A DNA stretch of 64,000 nt from Apiosordaria backusii (GCA_030549205.1 JAUKTV010000007.1:1364001-1428000), one strand, 5' to 3'. Positions 44,190 to 59,277 are shown, counted from the first letter of the stretch. Notes: a model not told the origin generated them from the letters alone. Numbers and translations: made by a program.

Positions 44190-47100
44190 GATATTTAAAT
44201 ATATAATACTAGTTACTTTCATTACTTTATCTTTAATTATAATTTCCTTTATAGTTATATTTATACCAGTTATAAGTAGAAGTATTTACAGTAATAGTAT
44301 AAAGATTTTAAAGTTAACTAATCGGTATAGATTAGTAGAGCCGTTAATATTCTTCTTTTAAGTATATAGCGATTTTACCTTTTATATTTTAATAATAATA
44401 CTTTTTTTATTAAAAATAGGAATATAAAAAGAGGACCGATCTGGAAGGTTTAGAAAAGGGAAGTTTTTATAATATAGTAAAGTAATAAGGTAATAAGTAA
44501 TATTTTCTTAATCTATTATAATAAGTAAATTATATTTAAAAGTTAGTATAATAAGAATATTAATAGAAGGGCTGGCTTTATAGTAAAGGATATATTTAGC
44601 TTTAACGTTCTTTATAAAATTCCGGTTTATTTACTATTTAAATTAAGGATTATTTATTATTTTTAAAAGAAAAGGTATACCTTCTTTAGACCTTTCGATC
44701 TTAGTTATTTAGTAAAGCTTAATATTAAATTCTTTAAGGTTTTTAAAGAATATACTGATTTTTAAAAAGGCTACTTATATATTGTAAAATTAGTAAAGAG
44801 CCTCTTTTTTATTATTAAAAGGCTTCCTTTTTTTTAAATGGCTATAAAGTATAATATATATCTTTATTACAACTTCTTTATTGTAAATAATATATATAAA
44901 GCTATCGTTATAGTAAAAGGAAGACTTCTGATAATAGAGTTTCTTTTAAATAGTAAAAATAGTAAAAGGGCTAGTTTTTATATAGTAATCAGCTAATTAT
45001 AGGTAAATATTTTAAAAGTCGTTTTTTATAATATTTTTAATAGCAATAGCTTAGTAAAGAAACTTAGCTTTTAATTAAAAGTAGAAGGGACTATATTAAA
45101 CTCTTTCTTTAATAATCGGCTTCTTTTTTATATCCTAAATTAGCTGTCCTTTAATCTTTTTAAACTGCTTTTACTAAAAGATAGTATATAAATTAAGACT
45201 TTTAATAAGGTTATAAGTAATAGAGACATTATTAATAAAAAACTTAATATAAAAATTCTTTACTTAAATACTTTAATTTTAACCTTCCTTTATTAAGAAG
45301 TTTTTAAAAAGATACTACTTATCTTCTTTAATAAAAGAGTTTAGTTAAGATTTAATAGAAAAAAGGACTTTATTAAAGAAAAAGTTATATACTTATTTAA
45401 TAAACTTCCTATAGTTATATACTTTAAGGTAATATAGTTCTTTACTAATAAAGGCATTATAGATATTCTTATTTATAAAGTTAGTAAAGAAGATTAGATT
45501 GTAAAATAAAAGGACTTTAATAAAAGCTTCTTTAGTAATATAATAGTAAATAAAAAAGTAAAGAAGGCGTTAATAAATAATAAAACTGAAATTTACTTTT
45601 ATATTATTTTTAACTATTTCTTTAACTATAAAGTAAGTAAGTAAATCTTATTAAATAGTTTTAAAGGCTTTTCTTTTATAATATTTAAAAAGAAGGTTGC
45701 TTAAGTATAGTAATTTAAATAATAGAAGATATTAGTGCTTTTTTAAAAGTATTTATAATATAAGGTAAGTTAAAAGGAAAGTTATTAGATTTAAAAGTAA
45801 AGTTATAAAAAATAAGTCTACTTATTTTATTTATTAAGAAGTTTAAATAAAGATTTAAAGATTATTATAAATGTAAAAATTTAAGAAATAAGTTTAAAAA
45901 AGGCTAAAGTATAGCGACTAATTATAAGGCTAATTAGTAAAGAAGGAAAGTAAAAGAGGATATAGTAAAGAAAAAGGTAAGGTAATAGAGATAAGGTAGT
46001 AAAGGTAGTAATTGGATTTAAAAATTAGCTTATTAGTTATTTAAAAGAAAAAAGAAGCCTTTATTAAAGGAATAAAGGTTTTTTATAATTATAAAGAGGG
46101 TTTTAAGCTTTATTATTAATTAACTATTATAAATTAAAGTAAAGCTTTAAAGTAGACTTTTAAAGTAGTTATTTACTTTAATTAGCAATGACTTTTAATT
46201 ATAGTAAGATATAGAAATAAAGTAAGGCTAATATAACTAGTAAAAGTATATATTATTTAAAGGTTTAGGTAGATTCTTTCCGGTTAAAGAAGGTACTTAG
46301 TAGCTTTGGTTTTAATCTCCGGCTTTTATAAAGTTTAGATTAATTAATTAAGTATTTAGTTAATAGTAAATACTTTATTAAATAGAAAAGGTAGGTTTAA
46401 GTACTTCCTTTTAATAACTAAAGTAAGTATTTAGTTTAATTATAAGGATACTTTTATAATATTGTTTCTTTTTTAATTAAAGTAAGGGCTATAGTTCTTT
46501 AATACTTCCTTCTTTAAGGAAAGATAGACTATTATAAAAAAGGCTTATAAAAGAAAGTAATGTAAGTAAGAAAAGGGTAGATATTTATAATAAGATAAAA
46601 GCTTAATTTTCTTTTAACTTTTAGCTTTAAAAGAATGTTTTTACTAACGTCTTTACTAATATAGCCTTTTTTTATTTACCTTTACTTTTTAAAAAGAAAA
46701 CCGGTAAATACTATTTATAAATAAATGATAGTTATTATTTAAAGTCTTTTTTAAACTACTTTTTATATAAGGTTAGATTTATTATAAAGATATATTAAAT
46801 TAGTAGATTAGTCCTTTTAAGCTTTTAAAAGCTAACCTCTCTTTTAAGATAATAAAGTAAAGAGAAATACCTTTAAATCCTTTCTTTAATTATTAATTAA
46901 CTTCTCTTTCTTTTTAATCTTAACTTTATACTTTTAGACAAACTTAAGGGCTGTTTTTTCTAATTCTTCTTTATTTAACTCTATATTATATATAATAAAG
47001 TATTTAACTTAATATATTTAATATATTTATTTTCTTCCTTCTCAATCTTTATATAATACAATCCTTTTAACTTTATATATTATATAAAGTTTAAAATATC

Positions 47101-49289
47101 GGTTATTGTCTTTAATAATTATAAAAGTAGTTTTTAAAAGTATTTATTAATAAAGGTTTTTTTAAAGGACGTTTATTTTTTTAAAAAATGCAATAGATAT
47201 AACTAGATAGATCTTAGTATTTAAAGGAAGTTTAAACTTATATACTAATAGTAAATACTTTCCTTTAATTTTAAAAGGTCCTTTATATTATAAAGCTAAC
47301 TTCTAACTATATTCTATAAAGATAGAGTATCTTTAATAGAGCTTAATTATTACTTAATTATTAATAGTAAATTCCTTTTATCAACAATATTTATTATATC
47401 GTTCTTTTATATACTTAATAGATTTCTTTATAGCTATTTCTATATTATACTTAGAGATATTTTAAAGAAGTTAAAGTTTTTTAAAAATATTACTTATCTT
47501 TAAAAAAAAAAGACATATCTTCCTTTTAATAACCAGTTCGTTTAAAAAGTATTTAATTATTTTAAAGTATTAGTTATTTAATAGGATTTATAAGTAGAAA
47601 ATAGCCTCTATTTAATCTTTTTTAAAGTATTCCTATACTTAAAATCGGAAGGTAATTTTAACTATTTAATTATATCTTTTTAATAATCTATTAATTTAAA
47701 GATAATATATAGTAAATATAAAAAGTTTTGCTTTTAATTGTTTTTAAATTCTTTTTTAAAAGTCTTCTATTTACTAAAGGTTTTTATTATTAATAATTAT
47801 AAAAAGAACTTTCTATTTGCAAATAAGTAAATACTAAAGAAAGATTTTTCTTTAAGTTTTAGTAATATAAAAATTTACTTTAAAAATTATTAGTTCTTTT
47901 TTAAAGAATTTATAAGTTACTATAAAAAAGGTATTAAATATTAAGTATTTAGTAACTTAATAAGGTAAGTTTTTATTAAAATATAAAGAAAGGTTAGTAA
48001 TAATATTAAATACAATAGTATAAAAAGGGATTGGAAGGAAAGTAATAGGTTAGAGTTTTTTAATAAACTTCTATTAGTTAATTTAGTTTATTTAGTATTT
48101 AAAATACTATTAAATATAATCTATAATTCTTTTTTTAAGGTTATAAATAAAAAAGGCTTTTTAAATTTAATACTAAATTTAGAAAATTCTAAAGTAAAAG
48201 TTACAGTTATAGTAATATTTAAGGATATTTTTTATATAATTATTAAGTATATAAAGTTATTAAAATATCTTTAATCTTTAAAGATAAAGAAGCCTATTTA
48301 TTAAGTAATAATTATAGAGTTCTTTAAGCTTTTCTTTAAAGATCTTATTTATAATAGGCTTAAAGTAAAGATCCTATTAATATCCTTTTTTTAATTTAAT
48401 AGTAAACTTTTTAAAAAAGTGGAAAAAACAGTCCTTTAATATAAGACTTTTATAGAATAGTTAGTTATAAAGTTAAGTATATTATTATAAAATCCTATTA
48501 TCTTTTAATTTATTTATAAAGCTAGTAATATAGATTTTATTAAAGGTAAATACTTTAAGGTATTTTAAAGTAAGTCTAAAGAGGCGATTAAGGCTATTAA
48601 TAATTATATTGGTTTTCCTTAAGATATACTGTATTTTAAATCAGTATTAAGATAAATAAAAATAAGCTATTAATAGTTATTAGTTTATTTATATACTATT
48701 TATAATATATATATTAGTATTAATAATAAAATCCTTAAGGGCAATATAATCGGTAATAATAATAATAAGGTAATTTAAAGATATTAATATAGGATAAAGC
48801 TTTTTCGATATTTAAACTATAGTAGCTATTTTAAGCTTTATTACTTAATAATTCTTTTTAATTATATTAATATATTTATTAAAGTATATTATTAATTAAA
48901 TGTCTGTTAAGTTAAAAGAAGATACTTTATTTTATATAGATCTTTTTTTAAAATAAAAAATAACTACTTTAAAATTATCCTTACTTATATTAATAAGGAT
49001 ATATAGTCTTTTACTTAAATTAAAGTAAATAATAATAGTTTTAAAGTAAAGAATAGCTTTAATATCTTTAAAGGATTTTACTTTTTTATTAATAGGTTTA
49101 AATATAAGCTTTTTTATAATGCCTTTTTTTTATACTTTAAAGATTTATATACTATTATTTATCCTAATAGTCTTTAAAAGTTCTATCTTTTATTACTATA
49201 AAGGATCTATTCTTATAGTATATCCTTTTATTAAGTAATAAAGGAATTTAGTCTTTTTAATAAATATTTTAAAATCCTAAAGTATAATA

Positions 49290-49620
49290 GAGAACTTAAT
49301 GTTTTAAATAGCCTTAGCTTTTTTATCGGTAATAGAAATTCCTTTTTTATTTACTTTAAATTTAAAGAAATATATAGAAGGGTATTTTAAAAAGGACTTT
49401 TTAAAGGACAATCATAGTTTAATCTTTTTAAATATTTCGAAGATTTATTAAATATATTTAAAATAGTCTTTATTATTATTTAAAAAGATAATAATATTAT
49501 CGATATATATAGTATAGTAATAGGTAAGTTTTACTTTTTTAATAAAGTAGTCTATTTACTATTAAATATATAAAAGGAAGTTATAGAAGTTTATAGAAGC
49601 TACTTTTATAACTTCTATTT
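49290..49620 (-). pseudogene. Ty3/gypsy reverse-transcriptase remnant
   Basis: On the minus strand a frame with several stops reads YTIYIDNIIIF, corresponding to the catalytic Y-x-DD box (second Asp changed to Asn by G-to-A). About 35-50 codons later it reads FKVNKKGISIT, the conserved LGF-type block. RIP-killed; no product. Confidence 0.65.
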
Positions 49621-52600
49621 TATATTTTAAAATAATAGTAAGTTTTAACCTATTTTTTTTTATAATTAGGAATTAATAAAAGAATTTAATAGTATTGACT
49701 ATTATAATTTAAGCCTTTCCTTATAACTTCTTTATAATAATATAAATAAAGAATAGTAAATAGAAGTTTAATATTATAATTTAGTTAATTATATAAAGGT
49801 CGATAATTAGATAGCTCTTTACTTTACTTTCTATAGTTTAATAGATTATAAAGATTAAAGCTTTAAAGGCAATTAAAAAAGTAATAGTAAATATTAAACC
49901 TTAATAGTATAGTCTATTAAATAGTTTATTTACTATATTATAATCTTTAAAGTTAAGGTAATATAGTTTAAAGGCTACTTTATATTTATACTAGTTATTA
50001 ATAAGCTAAATCTTTATAGAGTATTTAAAAAAAAGGTCGATTAGTCTTTAATCTTTTTAAATAGTAAGAAAGTTATAAACTAACTTCTTAAGTCTGTTTA
50101 TAAAAAAAGGGCAATTTTTATAAATATATACTTTATTTTTAAGCTTATACTTTAAAACCTTTTTATCTTTAGCGATTTTTAAAATAAGTTATGGTTTTAA
50201 ATTCTTTCTTCTTTCTTTATCTTTATTATTTAATAAATCGAAGGGATTTTCTAACGACTTCTTTTATAATAAATTAAAGTTAGGTTTTAAATTAAAGAGT
50301 TTTTTTTTTATTTTTATCTTAAGTTTTTTTTACCGTTTCCTCTTTTAAGAAGTTTAAAAAGTCTTTTAATTAAAATAAAGAGGATAAATATCTTTAATTC
50401 CTTTTTATATTAAAGTAGTACTTAATAAAGTAATTCCTTATATAGAACTATCCTTTTAATATTTTAATAATGCTTTTAAAGGTAATAGTATATAGAGTTT
50501 TTATCTTTTAAAATATATAGATTTTAATAAGCTTTTTAAAGATATTATAGTATAGGATATAGTAATTTCTATATTAAAAAGCATTATATATTTTTATTAA
50601 TTTTAAAAATAAGTAAGTATAATCTTTTTTTAAATTTAAGTATTTAATTGTAAGATATTTCTTTTTATTTAATTAAATGGTATTTAATTTTATAGCTTTA
50701 ACGTTAAACTGGTCCTTTCCTTTTTTAATTCCTTCCTATTTAATAAAATATAATACCTTTAAACCTTAATATCTTCTAATTTCTATATAACTTTAAAATA
50801 AAAGGAGGTTTACTTAGTAATTCTATAAAAAGGATTGGCTAAATAAAATTCTAGCTTTTAAGGATTTAACTATATTTACTATAATTAAAATAAAGGATAT
50901 TACTTTCTATCCTTTATAGTCTTTACTATATAAATAGATTTAAAACTTTACTTAATTAAAAGTTCGTTATAGCCTTTATTTAATACTTTAAAGCTTAAAA
51001 GGTTTATTAAATATCTATTTAATATTTAAAATCTATTCTAATAGTCTTTTAATAATAGTATATCTTTTAGCTTTTATATTAGTATAGATTTATTTTATTT
51101 TACCATTTAAAGTTAGTAAAATAGGTACTTTTATTTAAGTAAAGGTATTATAAGAAATAGACTTAAATATATTAAAGTTAAAAAAGAAAAGAAGTATATA
51201 TAAGGTATTAATAAGGCTTAGCTTTTAAAAGGCTATATTTTATAAAAGAGCCTTACCTTTTTTTTTTAAATAGAAGATATTTTAATTAAAGTCTTTAGTA
51301 ATAGAAACTATTAAGTAGTCTTTTATATAATAAAGTAGGTTTTATAGTATTTAAAATATTATAAGGTACTGCTAATAAGTTAATTATATTTTAAATATTA
51401 AATATATATAAATGTCTTTTACTTTAAAAGTATAATAGATTTAGTTCCTTTTATTATTAAAGTTAAGGTTATTATTAAAGATATTGCTATTGCCTTTAAA
51501 TATACCGGTTATTTAAAGTTATTATTAAAGGAATTAATTATAAACTTATCAGTATTAATGATATTAATTTTTAAATTTTTTTAACATTTAAAGTATTTAT
51601 TTAAATTCTACTATACCTTTAAGTCTTTATTTTCCTATTATTTAATAATTAAAGGACGTTTAAGTTGCCGGTTAATTTAACGGTCGAACTTTTTATAATT
51701 AAACTTTTAACAATTATTTTAAAGTTAATCTTTAAAATAAATATTATTATAGTAATTCCTTATTTATTTCTATTAAAGGCAGCTATATTTAGTTTAATCT
51801 TAACGGCTTTAATAACGTTTTAACTAATTAATTATAAGGTAGTATTATACTTCTATATTTTTTATAGCCTTATCTTTAAATATATATTAATAAAATAGGT
51901 TACTATATTAATTTTAATCTTTAAAAAATAGAATAGCTTTAAAAGGAACGGTCTTTTAAATATTATAAATAAATTCCTTTTATACTATTTTAAATATTTC
52001 AGCTAAATAACGTTTTTTCTTAAATTAGTTAGTTATTTCCTTTTCTTTTACCTTTTAAAGAAAAAGTTAAAGGCTTTCTATTTTAATATATACTAGTCTT
52101 TTATTGGTTTTAAATCTTTTTAATATTATATTTACTATTTTAAATACTTCTATTTTACCGTTAAGGTAGGCTTTTTTATAAATATTAAGTTTAATAAATT
52201 AAGTTAGTATTAATCTTTAAAAGATTATAGACTATTAAGTATAGAAAAATATAGTTTGGCTTTTTTAAATAACAGTAGTTAATATATACTTTACTTATAT
52301 ATAAATATTATAGTAAATAATCAAATGCTTATTACTGATAATAATAGGCTTATTTATTAAAGGTTAGTCTTTAAGTTAAAGCTTAAAGAAAGGATAATCT
52401 ATAATATTAAATTTCTTATATTAAAGCTTTTCTTTATTAAAGGGAAACTGTTAATAGAGTTTAGAAAATAACAGATTATTAATTATATACTTAAATAAGA
52501 TAGATTTCTTTTTTAAAAATAGTAAGACTGATAGAACTTTTAATTAAAGGGCTTTATTTCCGGATATTAGATTTAAAAGAAGGTTATAAAAGTTTTATAT

Positions 52601-54846
52601 AGATTTAAGTTATATAGTTCTTTTAGGCTTATTCTAATTAGTTAAATATAAAAAGTTATTATTTTAATAATTATCGATTAAATAAAAATACCTAGTATAT
52701 CCTATATTAAGTTTATTAAAAGTATACTTAGTATAGGTTAAAAATACTAAAGTAGTATTTTTATAGAATATAAGGTTTTTATATTAGCCTTTTATTTTAA
52801 TAAAGGCAGATTATTACTATAGAGAATTAATATAAGCTTTAGTAAAAGCGTTTAGCCTTATTTTAATTAAGGCTAATAAAATTTATTAGTATTTTATAAA
52901 AGGCTAAGTAGCTTTTAATATTTTAATAAATAAAAAGATAATTTTTATAAGTTTTAAGCCTTATTTTTAATTAAAAGTACCGAACTATAGTTTATATAAA
53001 GATAGTAATATCTTTTAATACCGTTACTTTATTATTTATAATAAGGTAATTTACTTTTATATCCTTTACAATTTTTTTATAATATCCTATATTATAGACC
53101 TTTTTAAAAAATTAAAGCAGTTTTAATCTATTATTATAGTTAAAGTAATAATAAACTATAGTATTTTAATCTACTTTAATAATAGGTTCTATATTAAATC
53201 TTAATATTTCTATTCTTTATTATTCTATCCTTTTAATAGTAAATACCTCGATAGAAAATCGAACGCTTTAAAGATTAAATAAGCCTTAAAGGTATATACT
53301 ATTTTTACTATTATCTTACTAGTCCTATAAGGTTTTAAATATTAAAGATAATTTAAAAACCTTAATCCTTATTACTTTTCTAAACCTTATAAAGATAAGT
53401 CGATAGGGTAAGCTTTAAATAGTCGTCTTTTTTTAAAAATAGATTATTATTTAAATTATCTTTTAAAGGTAAGTAAGCTTATTTAATTAGATCCTTTTGG
53501 CTTATCAGTTAAATTAATAGTAGTATAAAAGGGATAATAACCTTTACTAATAGCTCGGCTAAACTATTACTAGTTAATATTTTAAAGAGATTTATTATAA
53601 AAGCTAATATTAAATAGTTAAATAGTAAAGCTTTATAATTATTAAATAAGGATATTATAAATAGTATTGAGCTAATAGTTTAATAGTATATATAGGGTAA
53701 ATCTTTATCGTTTATTATTTATAATAGCTTTTAATAAAAGCTAGTCAGTTAAAATAAGCTCTTAAAGTATAGCAGTATTAAGTATTTTATAATATTAAAG
53801 ATAGTTACTTTTAAAAGGTTATTTAACGTTATTATTATTATTAGTAAAAAGTGATAGTAAACTGGGCTTTTTTTTTTAAAAAAAGGACCTTTTATATTTA
53901 TAAAAGAAGAAAGTTTAAGGATTTTAATAAGCTTTAAGTCGGCCAGTAAACCGGTAAATATCTTATAAAAAGGTATTTTAGTATTTTATAAAAAGATAAT
54001 AAGGCTTAATTTATAATCTTTTAAGACTATTATTATAAATAGGATAAATAAGTTATTTTCTATACCTTCTATATTTCTATTTCCATTTACTAATATCTTT
54101 TTATATCTTACTTTTATTAACTTTTCTTTTAAATACTAAGGCTTTTTTTTAAAATCGGCCTAATCTATTCCTATCGACCCTTTAGTCAGTAAAAAAAAGA
54201 GAACTTAAAAGGTCCCTATAGCCTTTATAAATAAAAAGAGCCTGTCTTTTTAAAGAAGTATTATAAATTATTAATAAAGCTAAGGAAGGTTTTAAGTATA
54301 AAAGAGATTAAAGATTAGTAGATTTTTAAATAAAGTGGTAGATTTTAAAAGCTTCTTTAAAGAGGATTTTAATTAAAATAGGTATTATATATTAAAGGAG
54401 AGGAATTCTTTCTTATTTTATAAAGAAAGAGCTAGTAATTAGTTTTTTTAAAAGCCTTTAAGCTTAAGCCTTTTATTTAGTTTTTAAAAGGTATAGAAGT
54501 TATTTAAAAATATCGAAAAGGCTAATTTATATACTTTAAAGATAAAGTATATATAAAGCTTATATTAAGGAATTAAAGTCTAAAGGTTCTTTATTATATA
54601 AAGAGTAGGTAAATAAACTTATTGTCTTTTATTAGTTTTAATTTTAAAAAGGAAGTAAGTTATAAAGTATTTATAAAGGAAGAGAATCTTTAAAAATTAA
54701 AGAGAAGCTTTTAAATAGTCCTTTATAGTTATAAAGTAAGAAGCGACTATAAAAAGTATATTAATATTATATTAGTAAGGCATTATAGTAGTATTTAATT
54801 TTAATTAAGTATATTAGTAATTTAACCAGTTAATTGTAATTACTAA

Positions 54847-55493
54847 TATTATAACTTTTTAATAGAAAGTTGAAGTAAAAGGTTTTTAAGAAGATTTTTA
54901 AAGGAAGTTTTTAAAGGAAGTTTCTAAGGAGGTTTTAAAGGAGGTTCCGAAGAAGGTTCCAGAGGAGGTTTTAGTAAAGGCTTTTAAAGAAGATTTTAAA
55001 GGAGGTTTTAGTAAAGGTTCTTTAAAAAGGTTTTAAAAAGAAGGTTTTAAAGAAGGTTTTAAAGGAGGCTTTAAAGAAGGTTCTATAAAAAGGTTTATAA
55101 AAAAGTCTAAAGGAAATTCTTAAAGAGCCTTTTTAAAGAGGTTCTTTATATAGGCTTTTATAGTTAATATAGAAGGTATATAAATAGAAGGCTTAACGAA
55201 AGCTTTTCTTATAAAGAAGGATATAAAGGTATCTTTCGAGGCTAGATTTACTATAGGAAATTAAGGCTGGGAAGGTTATTAAATATGTTTATATATAGGA
55301 AAGAAGAAAAGAATAAAAAAAGAAATAAGAATATAATAATTACATTGTATATAGGATGTAATTTATAGTAAAAGGTAAGAATTAAATAAGAAGCTTCCTT
55401 TAAAAGCTTCTAAGCTATAGATCCTTTTAAGGAATTATATAAAGTGGATTATAACGTTAAGTAAGTCCTATAGAAGTATGGAATCTTATAATA
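54847..55493 (-). repeat. Gypsy 5' LTR (element orientation)
   Basis: 647 bp partner of 42384-43030; same minisatellite (about 54890-55090). Somewhat more CpG/CpA-type bases remain than in the partner. Confidence 0.78.
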
Positions 55494-55840
55494 AGTAGTC
55501 TATATAGTACTTTATTACCTTTTAATTTATTATAAAAAGCTCTTTTTTATAGCCTATAGGTATTAATTTATTTAATTTATAATTTAAAGGTTAATGCCGG
55601 CTAATATAAATTAATTAACTATATTAAAGAACTTAATATTAAAGTTTACTAAAGAGTTTATAAATTAGTAAAAGTTTAAAAAGTAATATTCTTTATAAAG
55701 ATTCCTTTACTATAATTTAATACTATAAAAATACTTTTAAATAAATAATTTATAGACTTTAATAGAGCTTATTTATTATAAAATAAAAGCCTAAAAGCCT
55801 AAAGCTATACTATTTTAAAGTAATATTAATAATAAGGCCT
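55494..55840 (-). mobile_element. Ty1/copia copy B, remaining fragment
   Basis: Reverse complement aligns with 58664-59010 of copia-A, 347 bases on each side. It continues copia-B from where the gypsy element interrupted it. Similarity ends at AAGGCCT (55834-55840), where the LINE begins. Confidence 0.8.
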
Positions 55841-56742
55841 GTGCATGCCTAGCATAGAGACTAGACCAGTGCACGCAGTGTCTATCGGCTCGAGTGATTG
55901 CTTCTTAAATTAAGGCGCTAAGCCGGTCGTGCCTATCTTTAGATTATCGGTAGAAGTGTGTCTATCGTTTAGGGAAGGGGAGTTGATAGACGTGGTTAAA
56001 AAATTGAAAAAGAAAAAGTCGCTTTACCCTGATAGGATTGGAAACAAGGCCTATAGGCTTTCGGCGGAGGCCTTAGTATTGTATATAGAGCGGCTCTTTA
56101 ATGCCTGTTTCCGGCTAGACTATTACCTTAAGATTTTTTACGCTATTAACACCTTTTTATTAAAAAAGCCAGGCAAGTCTAATTACAAGCGTATATAGAG
56201 CTAGCGCCCTATAGCCTTGCTTTTCTGCTTTAGAAAGATATTAGAAAAGGTAGTAGCCAATTGTATCTTACAGTTGGTTAGCTACCTAAACCTAATCGAT
56301 AAGATGTAATTCGCCGGTAATGGCCGATCGACTATATAGGCTTTTAAGTACTTTATCTCTATTATATACTGCAGGTAGTATCCTAGCTTAAACTTAATAG
56401 ACTATAAGCAGAAGCTATATCTTATATATTACGTTAGCCTTTTAAGCTTTAACTTAAATAGTATATTTAACTATATTAGTTGAGAGAAATTACTTAAGGT
56501 CCTTAGCTTTTCTAGTATACTATATTAGGTGGTGGCTTTTATACACTCGTTTTTTTCTAAACGTTTAACCATCCTTACTGGTCTAGGACTCTAGTTAAAG
56601 CGCTATTAAGTTAACATTAGTATATTATAAGGGAGCCCTCTATTACCGATATTGTTTGCCCTCTACATTACCTTTCTTATTAGGTTGATATCGGAGTCTA
56701 ATGTCCTCAAAAGCCTATTAGTTAAGAAGTACCCTTTTAAGT
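55841..56742 (+). mobile_element. Tad-like LINE, ORF2 reverse-transcriptase part (left of the copia insertion)
   Basis: From 55929 one frame can be followed to 56742 with RIP-type stops (Trp and Gln codons changed to TAG/TAA). Matches to non-LTR reverse transcriptase: a lysine-rich helix before KKKKSLYPDRIGNKAYRL, LFNACFRLDYYLKIF, LLKKPGKSNYKR, RPIALLFCFRKILEKVVANC and FAGNGRST. The 5' end near 55841 abuts copia-B directly, so the copy is probably 5'-truncated. Its target duplication cannot be checked because the 3' end is outside the window. Confidence 0.8.
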
Positions 56743-57576
56743 TGTTAAACTAGGTCCCTGTGAGGCCTAAGTTTACAGTAGGTGGCTGCTATTATACTAC
56801 GTGGTAGAAGCTTAAGTAGAAAAGCCTACCTGTTAGCTACCTGGCACTTGCCCAGCACCTTACTTCACTGCAGGGCTATTTAAAGGCCTGCATCTCACTA
56901 ACCAGTAGGCTAAACCGCCTGTAATTTTATATTCAGGCTACTAAGGCCTACTACTATAGGCAGTATAAGTGGCCTAACCTTAACCCTATGATAACCTGCA
57001 CTTTGTGTTGAGGGTGTCAGGTTTCGCGGCCCTTTTGTATAGCTGTAAGTTGATTTTTAAAGAGCTGTAAACTACGCTAACTTAACTGCCTATAAGACCT
57101 GTAGCCAACTATTAGGCTGGCCAAATTGGCCAAGAATTAGTAGGCTTATAGTTAAGTAGGTATATTATTACTATATTAAATTATAAGCCTATAGGCCCTA
57201 TAAGTTAAGAACTATAGAGGGCTTAGTAAGTGGTTTATAGGGCTTAGCAAACTTCGGGGTTAACTAAGCTATACTCTAGCCTATCTATCTACTAAAGTAT
57301 ACAAGGTACCGTACATTAGCTGGTAAATATATAGTAGAGGTTAAGTATAAACCCTACTATAGAGATTATTATAGTGGATTTATAGAAGGCTCGTATTATA
57401 ATATAATTATTTACTTACTATATTTCTATCCTATAGTACCTATAAGATACTGTATTCTAATACCTTAGTACTAAGCTATAAATATTGTATATAAGACTTC
57501 TACTATACTATAAGCTAGTATATAAGTACTATTTATAGGGCCCTTAGGCCTATAATTAACTATACCTATTCTAATA
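56743..57576 (+). repeat. Copia-A 5' LTR (834 bp)
   Basis: Aligns with the 3' LTR except for about 370 extra bases between about 56970 and 57345. The following bases GGTTATAAGCC (57577-57587) could be the primer-binding-site remnant. Confidence 0.82.
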
Positions 57577-59277
57577 GGTTATAAGCCTAGAAGATACTTA
57601 ATTATGTTATAAGCTTATAAGCTTAAGCTTAGAGCCTTTTATAAATAATAGCTTAGGTTATTGTAGATTGTGCCATAAATAGGCTATAAAATCACTGATT
57701 TTAAAGCCTATCTATTAAAGTAAGGTTATAAGGTAAATACTAGGCTTACTTTACTTTATTAGGCTTTTTAAAGGCCTATAAGGTTTAAATTTACGCCTAC
57801 TATTAAATTTATTATACTGTAAGGTATGTAAAAATTAGGCCTAATAGGGCATTAAAGGCCTATAAGCTATAAGCTTATAAAAGTTAAAAATAGCTTCCTA
57901 CTTTAACTATAGCTAAGTAGGTAGTTTTATAAATCCTAAAGGTAGGTAAAAAAGTAAAAAGGTAAAGCGACCTTCTTAACTATTACTACTATTAATAGTT
58001 GTAATACTTTATTATATAAAATAGAGCCTATTTTTTAAGGCTTTTAGGTATTGTAGATTTAATATCTTTTACTATATAAGCAAACTATAGTTAAAGCCTT
58101 AGTTAAAAACGGTATTAAGCTAGAGTTTTAAAGCCTTATAAGATACTTTAACGGTAAGTATATTAAGCCCTTTATAGATTTAAAAATATAAAATACTAAG
58201 CTTAAATAAGGGTCTTCTAGGAGGAAAGAATTAGTAGATTTTTACTGTATATAGGCCTTTACTGTTTAATTAAGAGAGTAAGAGGCTTAGATTTAATAGT
58301 TATAAGGTACTATAATTAAAGTAGTAGAGTAAATTAAGTTCTTAATAATAGTTTAAAGTACTTTAAAATAGCCTAAGGCTACTGTAACTGCTCCTTTAGT
58401 AATAGCTAAAACTATATATTTAAAAGCTATAACGGCCTACTAGTTAAAGCTTAAGGCTAATAGTAATTCTATTAAGGTCCTCTATATTACTATAACTATT
58501 AAGATAATTAAAAAGGTTTATAAATTTCCTACTAACTAAAGGCTTATAGGTCCTGAGAATTTCGATCTATAGAAATAGGGCTTAAATATTATACTATATA
58601 CTATCAATATAGTTACTTTTATAAAAGATCCTATTATAGTAGCCTATTAAAGTAATATTAAATAGGCCCTACTGTTAATGTTACTTCGAAATAGTATAGC
58701 CTTAAGCCTTTAGGCTTCTATTTTATAGTAAATAAGCCTTATTAAAGCCTATAAACTGCTTATTTAAAGGTATTTTTATAGTACTAAATTATAGTAAGGG
58801 AACCTTTATAGAAAATACCACTTTCTAAACTTTTATTAATTTATAAGCTCTTTAGTAAATTTTAACGTTAAGTTCTTTAACGTAATTAGCCGGCTTATAT
58901 TAACCAGTATCGACTTCTAGGCTATAAATTAAGTAAATTAATACCTATAAGTTATAAAAAAAAGCTTTCTATAGTAGGCTAAAAAGCAACAAAGTACTAT
59001 ATAGACCGCTAAAGTATTAAACTAAAATATAAATACTATTAACTTAAGCTTTTTAATAGTAGACCTATTAAAAGAATAGTATATTCTAACCTTTATAGTT
59101 ACTAAAGGCATAGCCTATAGAAGTAGAAAAGGCCCTTATAAAGGTATTAAAAAGAAGGTTTTCTTAAGTAAAAAGCTTAAAAGTAATAATAATAGTAGCC
59201 TTAATAGCCTTAGTAGCTTTCTTTAAAAGAAAAAGAAAAAAGGCTTTAAAAGGCCTAAAGGCCTTAAAGAAAGGTTT

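Larger units (their letters stand above)
42384..55493 (-). mobile_element. Ty3/gypsy LTR retrotransposon, RIP-mutated, with nested 950-bp element
   Basis: Two direct repeats of exactly 647 bp (42384-43030 and 54847-55493) bound the element. Their ends TATTATAA/TTATAATA are an 8-bp inverted pair, RIP-altered from TG...CA. Flanks are AGTAA (42379-42383) and AGTAG (55494-55498). The uninterrupted copia-A copy reads AGCGG there (reverse complement of 59006-59010), so both flanks derive from one 5-bp duplication. A reverse-transcriptase remnant on the minus strand near 49300-49600 fits Ty3/gypsy. Total 13.1 kb, about 12.1 kb without the insertion at 43235. No intact frame. Primer site and polypurine tract not recognised. 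Confidence 0.75.
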
